From: Paulinella micropora | Lineage: Eukaryota > Cercozoa > Imbricatea > Euglyphida | Length of the DNA stretch: 47,587 bases | Direction of reading: 5' to 3' | Assembly: GCA_009731375.1 (NCBI GenBank) | Contig: BJOX01000228.1 | Location: forward strand, 685,838-733,424 | Part shown: positions 18,357 to 27,464 of the stretch, in pieces | Position numbering within the stretch: the first letter of the stretch is position 1 | How the letters are laid out: each line of letters starts with the position of its first letter | Program-made: the position numbers and the translations under genes | Notes under the pieces: model-generated | The model's input: the letters and a program-made list of their open reading frames with translations, nothing else | What the model was told of the DNA's origin: nothing | The model's database searches: none

Positions 18357-18691
18357 CCACTGCCTTCGTTCCCCCACGCTCGAACAAACGTGCCATCTGG
18401 CTTAAAAAGCCTGCACTCTGTGGTTGCTAGAGTCTGCTGCAAACACCAGCCCGCCCCCCCCAAGCAACTCCTCGGGGCTCCTTGATCTTTCCCGGAGTCC
18501 TGCCTTCGCTGCCCCAACTCTGAACAAAAATGCCAAGGGTGGCAATCCTGAACTTTGAGTCATCCGCAAAGTCTAACCAGACCGGCGGCATGAGCGCTGT
18601 CTTCTGGACTGTCCTTTGCTTTTGCTGAGGCGGCTCCGCCATGCACCACATGCTCTTGCCGAGGCGGCTCCGCCATGCACCACACCAAGGC
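18357..18691 (-). CDS. NHL-repeat protein, exon A (two blades, frameshifted)
   Basis: Minus-strand coding with NHL units DSKFRIATLGIFVQSWG and GLVFAADSSNHRVQAF, KPDGTFVRAWGNEGSG. Two indels break the frame: the C8 run at 18454-18461 and the A5 run near 18404. Both are homopolymers, so sequencing error and mutation are equally possible. A 34-bp tandem duplication (GGCGGAGCCGCCTC ... GTGGTGCAT) occupies 18617-18684. The upstream boundary is put at TTTTTTCCCTAAG|GCC; an internal ATG at 18651 could instead be the start. The donor is AGTGG|GTACAT. Confidence 0.65.
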
Positions 18692-18798
18692 CTTAGGGAA
18701 AAAAGGAGAATATTTCATGATCCCGGATTGCAACACAACGTAGGCGCAGGTACATACCTTAGATAGTAGGTAGATAGGTAGGTAGGTAGGTAGGTAGG

Positions 18799-18860
<62 letters not shown>

Positions 18861-18907
18861 TATAGATAGGTTTAGATAGGTAGATATGTTTGGATAGATA
18901 GATAGAT
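18692..18907. repeat. Short unique segment, then GATA/GGTA microsatellite
   Basis: 18692-18760 is non-repeat sequence upstream of exon A. From 18762 on are GGTA and GATA repeats that form the TATC tail (minus sense) of the next dispersed repeat. Confidence 0.8.
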
Positions 18908-19765
18908 GAGATATCGACTAATGTCAGAAAAAAGGAGCTTCTGATTTCGTCAACCAAGGAAGTCTGTGAATAAAGTATTGACCCGATGCCCAGCTAAGCC
19001 GTGATGTTTGCACGGAAGGGACTGATACAGGCGATACCAAAGCTCCCTAGTACCAGGCGGGGCCAGGGCTCGTTCCATAAGCGCCCCTTGCAGAACGAGC
19101 TCCCACCTCCATTACAGAGGGCCCAGTAAGCAGATGGAGTTTCGAGACTGTTCGACAGTCTAGTATAAACCGACAGAGCACTGTGGGTTTTATTCCGGGC
19201 TCAACAAGCGAGAAAGGGCACCCTGAGGGAACAGGATTGTGCTTCCCGTCGCTATTTCGGCATGTGACTTATAGGCGTATGGCTAGGCACACATAAGGCA
19301 CCCCACCACGGGCCCAGCACACCCACACCATCCCCTAATTCTCTGTCTGTCGACAGATGGCACCCATTTCAAAACATCAAGCCCAAGGGAGGGTCAGTGA
19401 CACCTCAAGTGGCCTTGGTTCACTCCGTGGAGTAAGTGATGAGATCAACTGATGAGATACCAACTAATGTCAGAAAAAAGGAGCTTCTGATTTCGTCAAC
19501 CAAGGAAGTCTGTGGGTAAAGTATTAACCCGATGCCCAGCTAAGATGTTTGCACGGAAGGGACTGATACAGGCGATACCAAGACCTCTTTAGTACCAGGC
19601 GGGGCCAGGGCTCGTTCCATAAGCGCCCCTTGCAGAACGAGCTCCCACCCCATTACAGAGGGCCCAGTAAGCAGATGGAGTTTCGAGACTGTCGACATTC
19701 TAGTATAAACCGACAGAGCACTGTGGGTTTTATTCCGGGCTCAACAAGCGAGAAAGGGCACCCTG

Positions 19766-19767
<2 letters not shown>
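18908..19767 (-). mobile_element. ~540-bp dispersed repeat, insertion 2 (1.6 units)
   Basis: In minus sense a 5'-truncated unit (19767-19453) is joined to a full unit (19452-18911), ending GTCGATATCTCATC and then (TATC)n. The truncated end abuts GATA repeat at 19768. The tandem arrangement and variable 5' cut match the 2.65-kb insertion. Confidence 0.8.
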
Positions 19768-19824
<57 letters not shown>

Positions 19825-19857
19825 GATAGATAGATAGATGGATAGATAGATGGATAG
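19768..19857. repeat. GATA microsatellite
   Basis: 90 bp of (GATA)n between two dispersed-repeat insertions; in element sense it is (TATC)n. Confidence 0.95.
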
Positions 19858-20416
19858 ATGAAATATCGACTAATGTCAGAAAAAAGGAGCTTCTGATTTC
19901 GTCAACCAGGAAGTCTGTGGGTAAAGTATTAACCCGATGCCCAGCTAAGCCGTGATGTTTGCACGGAAGGGACTGATACAGGCAATACCAAAGCTCCCTA
20001 GTACCAGGCGGGGCCAGGGCTCGTTCCATAAAGCGCCCCTTGCAGAACGAGCTCCCACCTCCATTACAGAGGGCCCAGTAAGCAGATGGAGTTTCGAGAC
20101 TGTTCGACAGTCTAGTATAAACCGACAGAGCACTGTGGGTTTTATTCCGGGCTCAACAAGCGAGAAAGGGCACCCTGAGAGAACAGGATTGTGCTTCCCG
20201 TCGCTATTTCGGCATGTGACTTATAGGCGTATGGCTAGGCACACAAAAGGCACCCCACCACGGGCCCAGCACACCCATACCATCCCCTAATTCTCTGTCT
20301 GTCGACAGATGGCACCCATTTCAAAAAAAATCAAGCCCAAGAGAGGGTCAGTGACACCTCAAGTGGCCTTGGTTCATTCCGTAGAGTAAGTGATAAGATC
20401 AACTGATGAAATATCG
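19858..20416 (-). mobile_element. ~540-bp dispersed repeat, insertion 3
   Basis: One full unit plus 14 bp of a preceding unit's tail (GTCGATATTTCAT) on its 5' side, ending GTCGATATTTCATC then (TATC)n. GATA repeat is also on the 5' side. Nearly identical to the other copies. Confidence 0.8.
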
Positions 20417-20418
20417 AC

Positions 20419-20477
<59 letters not shown>

Positions 20478-20478
20478 C
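20417..20478. repeat. GATA microsatellite
   Basis: (GATA)n between the dispersed repeat and a candidate exon; on the minus strand it begins with GTCTATC, a GT donor. Confidence 0.95.
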
Positions 20479-20520
20479 CTGCTGATCACCCACTATGAGC
20501 TCTGTGGTTTCTTCCAGTTG
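20479..20520 (-). CDS. Candidate exon, QLEETTELIVGDQQ
   Basis: 42 nt of non-repeat sequence between microsatellites. On the minus strand it has acceptor GTATGTATAG and donor CAGCAG|GTCTAT, and reads QLEETTELIVGDQQ in phase 0. It could belong to the NHL gene's upstream part. No homology is recognised, and only splice context supports it. Confidence 0.4.
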
Positions 20521-20692
20521 CTATACATACATACATACATACATACATACATACATACATACATACATTCATACATACATTCATACATACATTCATACAT
20601 ACATTCATACATACATACATACATACATACATAGATACATGCAAACATATACATACATACATACATACATACATACATACATACATACAGAC
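20521..20692. repeat. ATAC/TTCA microsatellite
   Basis: (ATAC)n with ATTC variants separating two candidate minus-strand exons. Confidence 0.9.
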
Positions 20693-20739
20693 CCGTATAT
20701 GCTTCTTGTGCTGTCCAGTGAAAACATTCAGGCGCACCA
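20693..20739 (-). CDS. Candidate exon, VRLNVFTGQHKKHIR
   Basis: 47 nt. Acceptor ATACGTAG, two bases, 15 codons reading VRLNVFTGQHKKHIR, then CGG|GTCTGTATG as donor in phase 0, matching the phase-0 entry of the 20479-20520 exon. The function is unknown. Confidence 0.4.
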
Positions 20740-21060
20740 CTACGTATGTATGTATGTATGTATGTATGTATGTATGTATGTATGTATGTATGTATGTATG
20801 TATGCATGTATGTATGTATGTATGCATGTATGCGTGTATTTATGTATGTATGTATGTATGTATGTATGTATGTATATAAGCTTATGTGTGTATGTATGTA
20901 TGTATGTATGTATGTATGTATGTATGTATGTAGCATCAAATAAAGAAAAAATCAAAAAAGAAAAGGGGGGGAAAAAAAAACGAACAGAAAAAGAAACACA
21001 CCAGCAAACCTATGTATGTATGTATGTATGTATGTATGTATGTATGTATGTATGTATCTT
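20740..21060. repeat. TATG microsatellite and A-rich segment
   Basis: (TATG)n to 20930, an A/G-rich purine run 20936-21005, then (TATG)n to 21058. Confidence 0.9.
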
Positions 21061-21100
21061 CCATCTGCCCCGAGCGAGTCTTCGTCTGTACCCTCGTTGC
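21061..21100 (-). other. Non-repeat island, possible exon
   Basis: 40 bp of complex sequence between microsatellites. On the minus strand it follows GATGTGAG and reads ATRVQTKTRSGQM, but no GT donor follows it. Low support. Confidence 0.2.
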
Positions 21101-21106
21101 CTCACA

Positions 21107-21375
21107 TCATTACATTATCATTATCATTATCATTATCATTATCATTGTCATTATCATTATCATTATAATTATAATTATCATTATCATTATCATTATCATG
21201 ATCATTATCTTTATCATTATCATTATCATTATCATTATCATTATCATTATCATTATCATTATCATTATCACTATCATCATCATCATCATTATCATTATCA
21301 TTATCATTATCATTATCATTATCATTATCATTATCATTATCGTTACCATTATCATTATCATTATCATTATCATTG

Positions 21376-21406
<31 letters not shown>

Positions 21407-21432
21407 CATTTATCATTATCGTCATCATCATA
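21107..21432. repeat. ATTATC hexanucleotide array
   Basis: (CATTAT)n with occasional CATCAT and ATAATT, about 320 bp. Confidence 0.95.
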
Positions 21433-21485
21433 ATCATCATCATCATCACGATCGCTTGCTTTACCTTGCTGAAAGCAAGCGATCG

Positions 21486-21501
<16 letters not shown>
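21433..21501. repeat. Perfect 30-bp inverted repeat, 9-nt loop
   Basis: Left arm 21433-21462 ends ATCGCTTGCTTT; right arm 21472-21501 begins AAAGCAAGCGAT. The outer halves are (ATC)5 and (GAT)5. The flanking ATTATC and TGATAA arrays extend the pairing imperfectly. On the minus strand it lies just past the TAA at 21571-21573, so it could be a 3' UTR hairpin. Confidence 0.85.
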
Positions 21502-21516
<15 letters not shown>

Positions 21517-21570
21517 AATGATAAATGATAATAGTAATGATAATGATAATGATAATGATAATGATAATGA

Positions 21571-21615
21571 TTATGAATAAAGTTTGGCTTGCAGCGCGTC
21601 AATGTCTTGCAGCAC
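21571..21615 (-). CDS. Coiled-coil-like gene, terminal exon
   Basis: Acceptor CGGTCCAG, then VLQDIDALQAKLYS and stop TAA (21573-21571). It enters in phase 0, matching the 22582-22626 exon. The heptad-like spacing of Leu and Ile suggests a coiled coil. If the TAA is not used, a GC donor after CTGCAA is possible and the chain could continue towards the NHL exons. Confidence 0.5.
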   Translation of the reverse strand: MLQDIDALQAKLYS

Positions 21616-21633
21616 CTGGACCGTGTATGTATG

Positions 21634-21664
<31 letters not shown>

Positions 21665-22525
21665 AAAAAGAAAGAAAAAAGAAAAAAGAAAGTAAATGAA
21701 ATAAGGCAAGGTATATATATATATATTTATTGTATGTATGTATGTATGTATGTATGTATGTATGTATGCGTGTATAAAAAGAAAGAAAAAAGAAAAAAGA
21801 AAGTAAATGAAATAAGGCAATATATATATATGTATATATATATACATATATATTGTATGTATGTATGTATGTATGTATAAAAAGAAAGAAAAAAGAAAAA
21901 AGAAAGTAAATGAAATAAGGCAAGGTATATATATATATATATTGTATGTATGTATGTATGTATGTATGCGTGTATAAAAAGAAAGAAAAAAGAAAAAAGA
22001 AAGTAAATGAAATAAGGCAAGGTATATATATATATATTTATATATTGTGTGTATGTATGTATGTATGTATATATGTATAAAAAGAAAGAAAAAAGAAAAA
22101 GAAAGTAAATGAAATAAGGCAAGGTATATATATATATATTGTATGTATGTATGTATGCATGTATGTATGTGTGTATAAAAAGAAAGAAAAAAGAAAAAAG
22201 AAAGTAAATGAAATAAGGCAAGATATATATATATATATATAGATTGTATGTATGTATGTATGTATGCATGTATGTATGTATAAAAAGAAAAAAAATGAAA
22301 TAAGGCAAGGTATATATATATATATTGCATGTATGTATGTATGTATGTATGTATAAAAAGAAAGGAAAAAGAAAAAAGAAAGTAAATGAAATAAGGCAAG
22401 GTATATATATATATATTGTATGTATGTATGGTATGTTTGTATGTATGTATGTATGTATAAAAAAAAAAGAAAAAAGGAAAAAGAAAGTAAATGAAATAAG
22501 GCAAGGCATATAGAAATATGTATGT
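21616..22525. repeat. ~100-bp minisatellite made of microsatellites
   Basis: Nine copies of a unit with the order (TATG)n, TATAAAAAGAAAG, AAAAAGAAAGTAAATGAAAT, AAGGCAAGG, (TA)n, TTG. The conserved core GTAAATGAAATAAGGCAA recurs near 21692, 21802, 21905, 22002, 22105, 22204, 22292 (shortened), 22382 and 22486. It lies in an intron of the minus-strand gene. Confidence 0.9.
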
Positions 22526-22581
22526 ATGTATGTATGTATGTGTGTGTGTATGCGTGTGTGTGTATGTATGTATATATATAC

Positions 22582-22626
22582 AAGGAAGTTAAGAACCAGC
22601 TCCAAGTCTTCCTTGCGGCGCTTTAA
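22582..22626 (-). CDS. Coiled-coil-like gene, exon LKRRKEDLELVLNFL
   Basis: Fifteen codons after acceptor GAGAAAG, ending CTT|GTATATATAC. Phase 0 in and out. It is the clearest coding island in this stretch because it is unlike any repeat and has both splice signals. The basic-to-hydrophobic pattern suits a helix. Confidence 0.55.
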
Positions 22627-22705
22627 CTTTCTCTCTCTCTCTCTATATATATATATATACATATATATATTGTATGTATGTATGTATGCATGTATGTATG
22701 TATGC
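22627..22705. repeat. CT, TA and TATG repeats
   Basis: (CT)n at 22629-22644, (AT)n, then (TATG)n between two candidate exons. Confidence 0.9.
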
Positions 22706-22730
22706 TAGTTGTCTAGACTGAGCCAAGCCT
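22706..22730 (-). CDS. Coiled-coil-like gene, exon GLAQSRQL
   Basis: 25 nt after acceptor TATATAG, entering in phase 2 from the 23370-23398 exon and reading (R)GLAQSRQL. Phase 0 exit would need the GC donor CTA|GCATAC. Splice evidence is weaker than for its neighbours. Confidence 0.3.
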
Positions 22731-22821
22731 CTATATATACATACATATATACATACATACATGCATACATACATACATATATACATACATACATGCATGC
22801 ATGCATATATACATACATGCA

Positions 22822-22857
<36 letters not shown>

Positions 22858-23369
22858 CATACATACATATATACATACATATATATACATACATACATAC
22901 ATACATACATACATACATAGATACATACATACATGCATGCATGCATATATACATACATACATACATACATTCATATATACATACATACATACATACATAT
23001 ATACATACATACATACATACATGCATACATACGTACATGCATGCATACATACATACATACATACGTACGTACATACGTACATACATACATACATACATAC
23101 ATACATACATACATACCTGCATACATACATGCATGCATGCATACATACATATATACATGCATACATGCATACATACATACATACATACAGACATACAGAC
23201 ATACAGACATACAGACATACAGACATACAGACATACATACATACATACATAGATTGCATAAAGACATACATACAGACATACATACAGACATACATACAGA
23301 CATACATACAGACATACACATATACATATATGCATATATACATATATACATATATTCATACATCTAGAC
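22731..23369. repeat. ATAC/ATGC/ACAG microsatellite
   Basis: About 640 bp of (ATAC)n with ATGC, ATAT and CAGA variants. All long Tyr/Ile/His/Thr or Met/Tyr/Val/Cys frames here come from the repeat. Confidence 0.95.
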
Positions 23370-23398
23370 CTCTCTGCCAGGTTGTCTGAGACATCTAC
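23370..23398 (-). CDS. Coiled-coil-like gene, exon [10 protein letters not shown]
   Basis: 29 nt. Acceptor AACTTGCTTAG, then VDVSDNLAE and two bases, with donor GAGAG|GTCTAG. The phase matches the preceding exon (0) and the following one (2). Confidence 0.5.
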
Positions 23399-23802
<404 letters not shown>

Positions 23803-23832
23803 CTGCAGGGGCTGTGGGATTGAGACGGGAAG
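23803..23832 (-). CDS. Candidate exon [10 protein letters not shown]
   Basis: 30 nt after acceptor CTCGAAAG, in phase 0, ending CTGCAG|GCAGAC, a GC-type donor. It is a non-repeat island of the right length and phase, but without homology. Confidence 0.3.
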
Positions 23833-23846
23833 CTTTCGAGAAAGAC

Positions 23847-23884
<38 letters not shown>

Positions 23885-23906
23885 GTAGGTAGGTAAAAGG
23901 ATAAAT

Positions 23907-23975
<69 letters not shown>

Positions 23976-23996
23976 CATACATACATACAGACATAC
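23833..23996. repeat. GATA microsatellite
   Basis: (GATA)n with GGTA and ATAAATAG variants, then a short (ATAC)n block at 23972-23996 that supplies the GTATGTCTG donor in minus sense. Confidence 0.95.
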
Positions 23997-24059
23997 CTTA
24001 GACAAGCGAAGTGCTTTGTCTTCTTCTTGTATCTTTTCCTCAAATGCTTGTCCATCTAT
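23997..24059 (-). CDS. Coiled-coil-like gene, exon with [15 protein letters not shown]
   Basis: 21 codons, acceptor TTTTTCAG, donor TCTAAG|GTATGT, phase 0 both sides. It begins [11 protein letters not shown] and is strongly charged and helical in character. Both splice sites are good, making this the best-supported upstream exon. More 5' exons are expected; an island at 24096-24172 (MDAYVFGYAALI in one frame) is a weak candidate. The family is unknown. Confidence 0.6.
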
Positions 24060-24171
24060 CTGAAAAATTGATAGATGGATAGATGGATAGATAGATCGAT
24101 AGATATGTTTGGTCTATCAGCGCTGCATATCCGAAGACATAGGCATCCATTCCACCCCGCCGCCAATCCGC

Positions 24172-24172
<1 letters not shown>

Positions 24173-24241
<69 letters not shown>

Positions 24242-24656
24242 CAGATATACAGATATACAGATAGACAGATAGACAGATCGAGATCGAGATCGAGATCGAG
24301 ATCGAGAGAAAGAGAGAGAGAGAGAAAGAGAGAGAAAGAGAAAGAGAGAGAGAGAGAGGTAGAGACAGGTAGAGAGAGAGGTAGAGAGAGAGGTAGAGAG
24401 AGAGGTAGAGGTAAGAGGTAAGAGGTAAGAGGTAAGAGGTAAGAGGTAAAAGGTAAGGTAAGAGGTAAGAGGTAAGAGGTAAGAGGTAAGAGGTTGAGGT
24501 AAGAGGTTGAGGTTGAGGTTGAGATTGAGATTGAGATTGGTTGGTTGGTTGGTTGGTTGGTTGGTTGGTAGGCAGACAGGCAGGCAGGCAGGCAGGTAGG
24601 CAGGTAGGCAGGTAGGCGGGCAGGTAGGTAGGTAGGTAGGTAGGTAGGTAGGTAGG

Positions 24657-24710
<54 letters not shown>

Positions 24711-24760
24711 CATAGATAGATAGATAGATAGATGGATGGATGGATGGATGGATGGATGGA

Positions 24761-24804
<44 letters not shown>

Positions 24805-24807
24805 AAA

Positions 24808-24851
<44 letters not shown>

Positions 24852-24884
24852 GTAGATAGGTAGGTAGGTAGGTAGGTAGGTAGG

Positions 24885-24980
<96 letters not shown>
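24173..24980. repeat. Compound microsatellite with stepwise motif change
   Basis: In order: GATA, GATACA, GATC-GA, GAGAAA, GAGGTA, GGTAA, GGTTGA, GATTGA, TTGG, GGCA, GGTA, GATA, GATG, GAAA, GATA, GGTA, GATA. Each block differs from its neighbour by one base or so. Confidence 0.95.
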
Positions 24981-24981
<1 letters not shown>

Positions 24982-25174
24982 GAGATGTCGCAAAGGAATG
25001 TAGTCCTTGCAAAGGAACGCAGTTTCACATCAAACAATAATTTGTGTACTGTGCATGTGTCCGGGATGGGAATCACGGGTAGACTGTGTTCTGGAAAAAG
25101 AAGAGGAGGAAGGACGTTGAAGAAAAAGGCAATCTAGGAATGGAGAGTGGGAGGATAAGGAAGAAGAGAAAGAA
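24981..25174 (-). repeat. LINE 3' terminal segment, copy at element end
   Basis: About 194 bp that recur at 29715-29908 with about one mismatch. In minus sense both end TTTGCGACATCTCATC and continue into (TATC)n. Confidence 0.85.
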
Positions 25175-25293
25175 AAGGAAGCCGTTAGTCCAAGTGTTTT
25201 GAGCACCGTAAGCTTGCGCAAGCTACAATGATGACATTGTATGAGGCCTAAACCCCCGCAGGGACCTAGCCCGGGCTATGCAACACTGGACGG
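25174..25293 (-). other. LINE 3' UTR with hairpins
   Basis: Includes the 14-bp palindrome AGCTTGCGCAAGCT (25211-25224) and next to it ACAATG-ATGA-CATTGT. Such structures may be bound by the element's RT, as in R2. Confidence 0.5.
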
Positions 25294-27120
25294 CTATGAT
25301 GGAATGCAGTCACCAATACGGACTAGAGGAAGATTAGTCCAATTTTTGACTGCACAGGAGCGATAAATCGCAAAAGAGCAACGAGCTACGCAGGAGGATA
25401 GCTTGAAGCAAAGGGATTTGGATTGGGGATGGGAAAAACCCAAGGCGCGGAAACATCGATGAACAGAGAACGATACCATGCCGCGAGCCCCGCATTCGAT
25501 TGGTCGAAGGTGGCAGGTCCATCCGTTGTCCTCGATTTGAGATTTGAGCTTGTTGTATCGGTTGGTCTTGTAGGCTCGTGCGTCAAGGATGTTTTCCTCG
25601 ACCGGGCACGTTAGCTCGATCAGAATACATATCTTGGTAGACAGTGACCAGACAACGATATCGGGGCGGAGGTCAGTGACACAAATGTGGACAGGAAAGG
25701 CTTGCTCAGAACCGGTGTATTGGGTTTGGAGTTGCCAATCGTTTGCAGTGTCAAGCAGGGATGGTCGATGAAATGACTGTCCCTTAGGCTTCTGCTCGCC
25801 CTCTTTCACAAACATAGACTTTGATTCATTTTGGTCTATAGGGGAGCGTTTGTTATGGCTCTCGATGTGTTTTTGAAGGGGAGCTTCAATAGTGCAGAGC
25901 ACAGAGTCATGACGCCAGGTATAGCGGCCTTGTTTGAGGGCAACATGGCAACCGGAGAGGATGTGGCATAGATGTGCTTGACCAGAACAGAGGGCACACT
26001 TGTTGTTGGGAATGATTCCCCACAGACGTCTAAGGTCGGGGGTAATAACCGAGTTTGTGCTTGCGTTGATGACCCAAGAGATTAAACGGGGATTACGGGT
26101 TCCGATGAGGCGAGCCCAGGAGAGGTCAAAGGGGCATGCGTCTTCAAAACGAAGAAAGCACCCTTGCATGGCTTTGTCCATGTCATGCACTGTGGTTGTC
26201 TCAAGTATTGTCTCAGCAGCTAATTCTAAAATCCTGTCTTTGCGGTCTGTGATGGAATGTTCTTTTGGGTAGCGACCATGGCCAAGTCCGAGATGATCGG
26301 ATTGGCCTCGATGTTTGAATTCAAAATCAACTTGTGCCTCAAGCTTTTCGAGCACAGGCTCTGGTTTCCAGATAGTTCGAAACGTTTCGTGTTTCGTCAG
26401 GTTCATCGCATAGATGGACGAGAGGTGTTTATCTGGGCAGTACTTCAGCATTTGAGCACGGTTGATTTGAAGTCGCTGGTAAAAAGAGACGATGGACTGG
26501 AGCTGTAGACCGAATTTCGAGCGTGGGCGGTAAAGGCAAGAGACCAGAGCTCTTTTGTAGATATTGGCCCATTTTTTGAGGAAGCGGGTCGCAATTTTTT
26601 CAAGGGTTTTGGCGAAAGATAAGCAGAGGTCATAAATGAGAAATGGCCAGGCAAGTGACTGGACAGCATAGTGTTGGTAGAGCCAGAGTTTCATAAAACC
26701 ATTGATCGAGCAGCTATCGATGGCTTGTATAGATAGAATGAACTTCTTTTGGACTTCTGCTCGTTGTTCGTTTTCGCTGAGGTCATGGTAGACAATCCAT
26801 CCCAGGTCTTTGAAAGGCTTGTCAGCGATGAAGTCAATTGGTTTGCCAGTAATAGTAAGGGCGGGGTCGAAAGGTGGGAACGATATCGGCATTAATCGTT
26901 TGAGACCCTTGCGGTCATCGGCTTTAGTCCAATATTTGAAAGCAAGGCTTTTGCATTTGGGCGGTTTCGCGGCCATTGTTCTGGTCCATGTCAGAAATTT
27001 GTCTATCATGCTGATGGACGATTGACAGTGTTTCGTGGATCGGCTGTGTAGTTTGAGGTCGTCAGCATAGGCAGCTTCGTGCACGATTACTTCATCCGTT
27101 GAGTTTTTGTGTTTGAAGTG
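25294..27120 (-). pseudogene. LINE RT C-terminal half, CCHC knuckle, endonuclease
   Basis: The frame is open from just after a TAA (27121-27123). The RT catalytic box AYADDLKL is near 27070. A thumb region follows. The knuckle CALCSGQAHLCHILSGC fits CX2CX7HX4C of R2-type elements. The endonuclease core follows: RPDIVVWS, then LIELTCPVEENI, and downstream K and W, matching the PD-(D/E)XK fold that nicks the target for target-primed reverse transcription. The frame ends at 25294. The TAA upstream is in the same frame as the RT part at 27124-27480, so it is a nonsense change. Confidence 0.85.
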
Positions 27121-27123
27121 GTA

Positions 27124-27464
27124 TTAATTGTTTTTGGTCAAGGATGATAGGAGGTCAAGTAGTAAATTGAAAACTATATTGAAAAGGAGAGGAGAGATGC
27201 AGCATCCTTGAAAGACGCCCACAGCAAAACAAAGGGTTCTGACGACCATTCTTTCCCTTCGATTGTGGCTACCAAGAGTTCGTAATATAAGAAGATTATG
27301 CGTGCAAACATAGGGGGCACGTGGTACTACCAGAGAGCAAACTGGATCAAGTTGTGATTTACGCTTTAAGTTGTGATTTACGCTTCCAAAAACATTTTTT
27401 AGGTCAATCCATGCTGTGACCAGTTGGCGATAGTGACTTTTGCATTTCTGATGGTAGCCTTTGT
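27124..27464 (-). pseudogene. LINE RT middle part (broken)
   Basis: Contains AWIDLKNVFGSVNH (RT motif A) and FQGCCISPLLFNIVFNLL (motif B, with GCCISP for the usual GxPxSP). Breaks: a 1-nt shift in an A run just before SHYRQLVTAW (~27433), a 19-bp tandem duplication (GTTGTGATTTACGCTTTAA, 27350-27387), a TAG at 27327-27329 where Trp is expected, and another frameshift before the motif B region. It is clearly decayed. Confidence 0.8.

Noticed and set aside
21616-22525. CRISPR-like array (regular ~100-bp spacing)
   Set aside because: The interval sequences are themselves repeats and the host is eukaryotic; this is a minisatellite.
22643-23389. Long Tyr-Ile-His-Thr and Met-Tyr-Val-Cys frames on both strands
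   Set aside because: They come from (ATAC)n read in any frame; there is no complexity outside the repeat.
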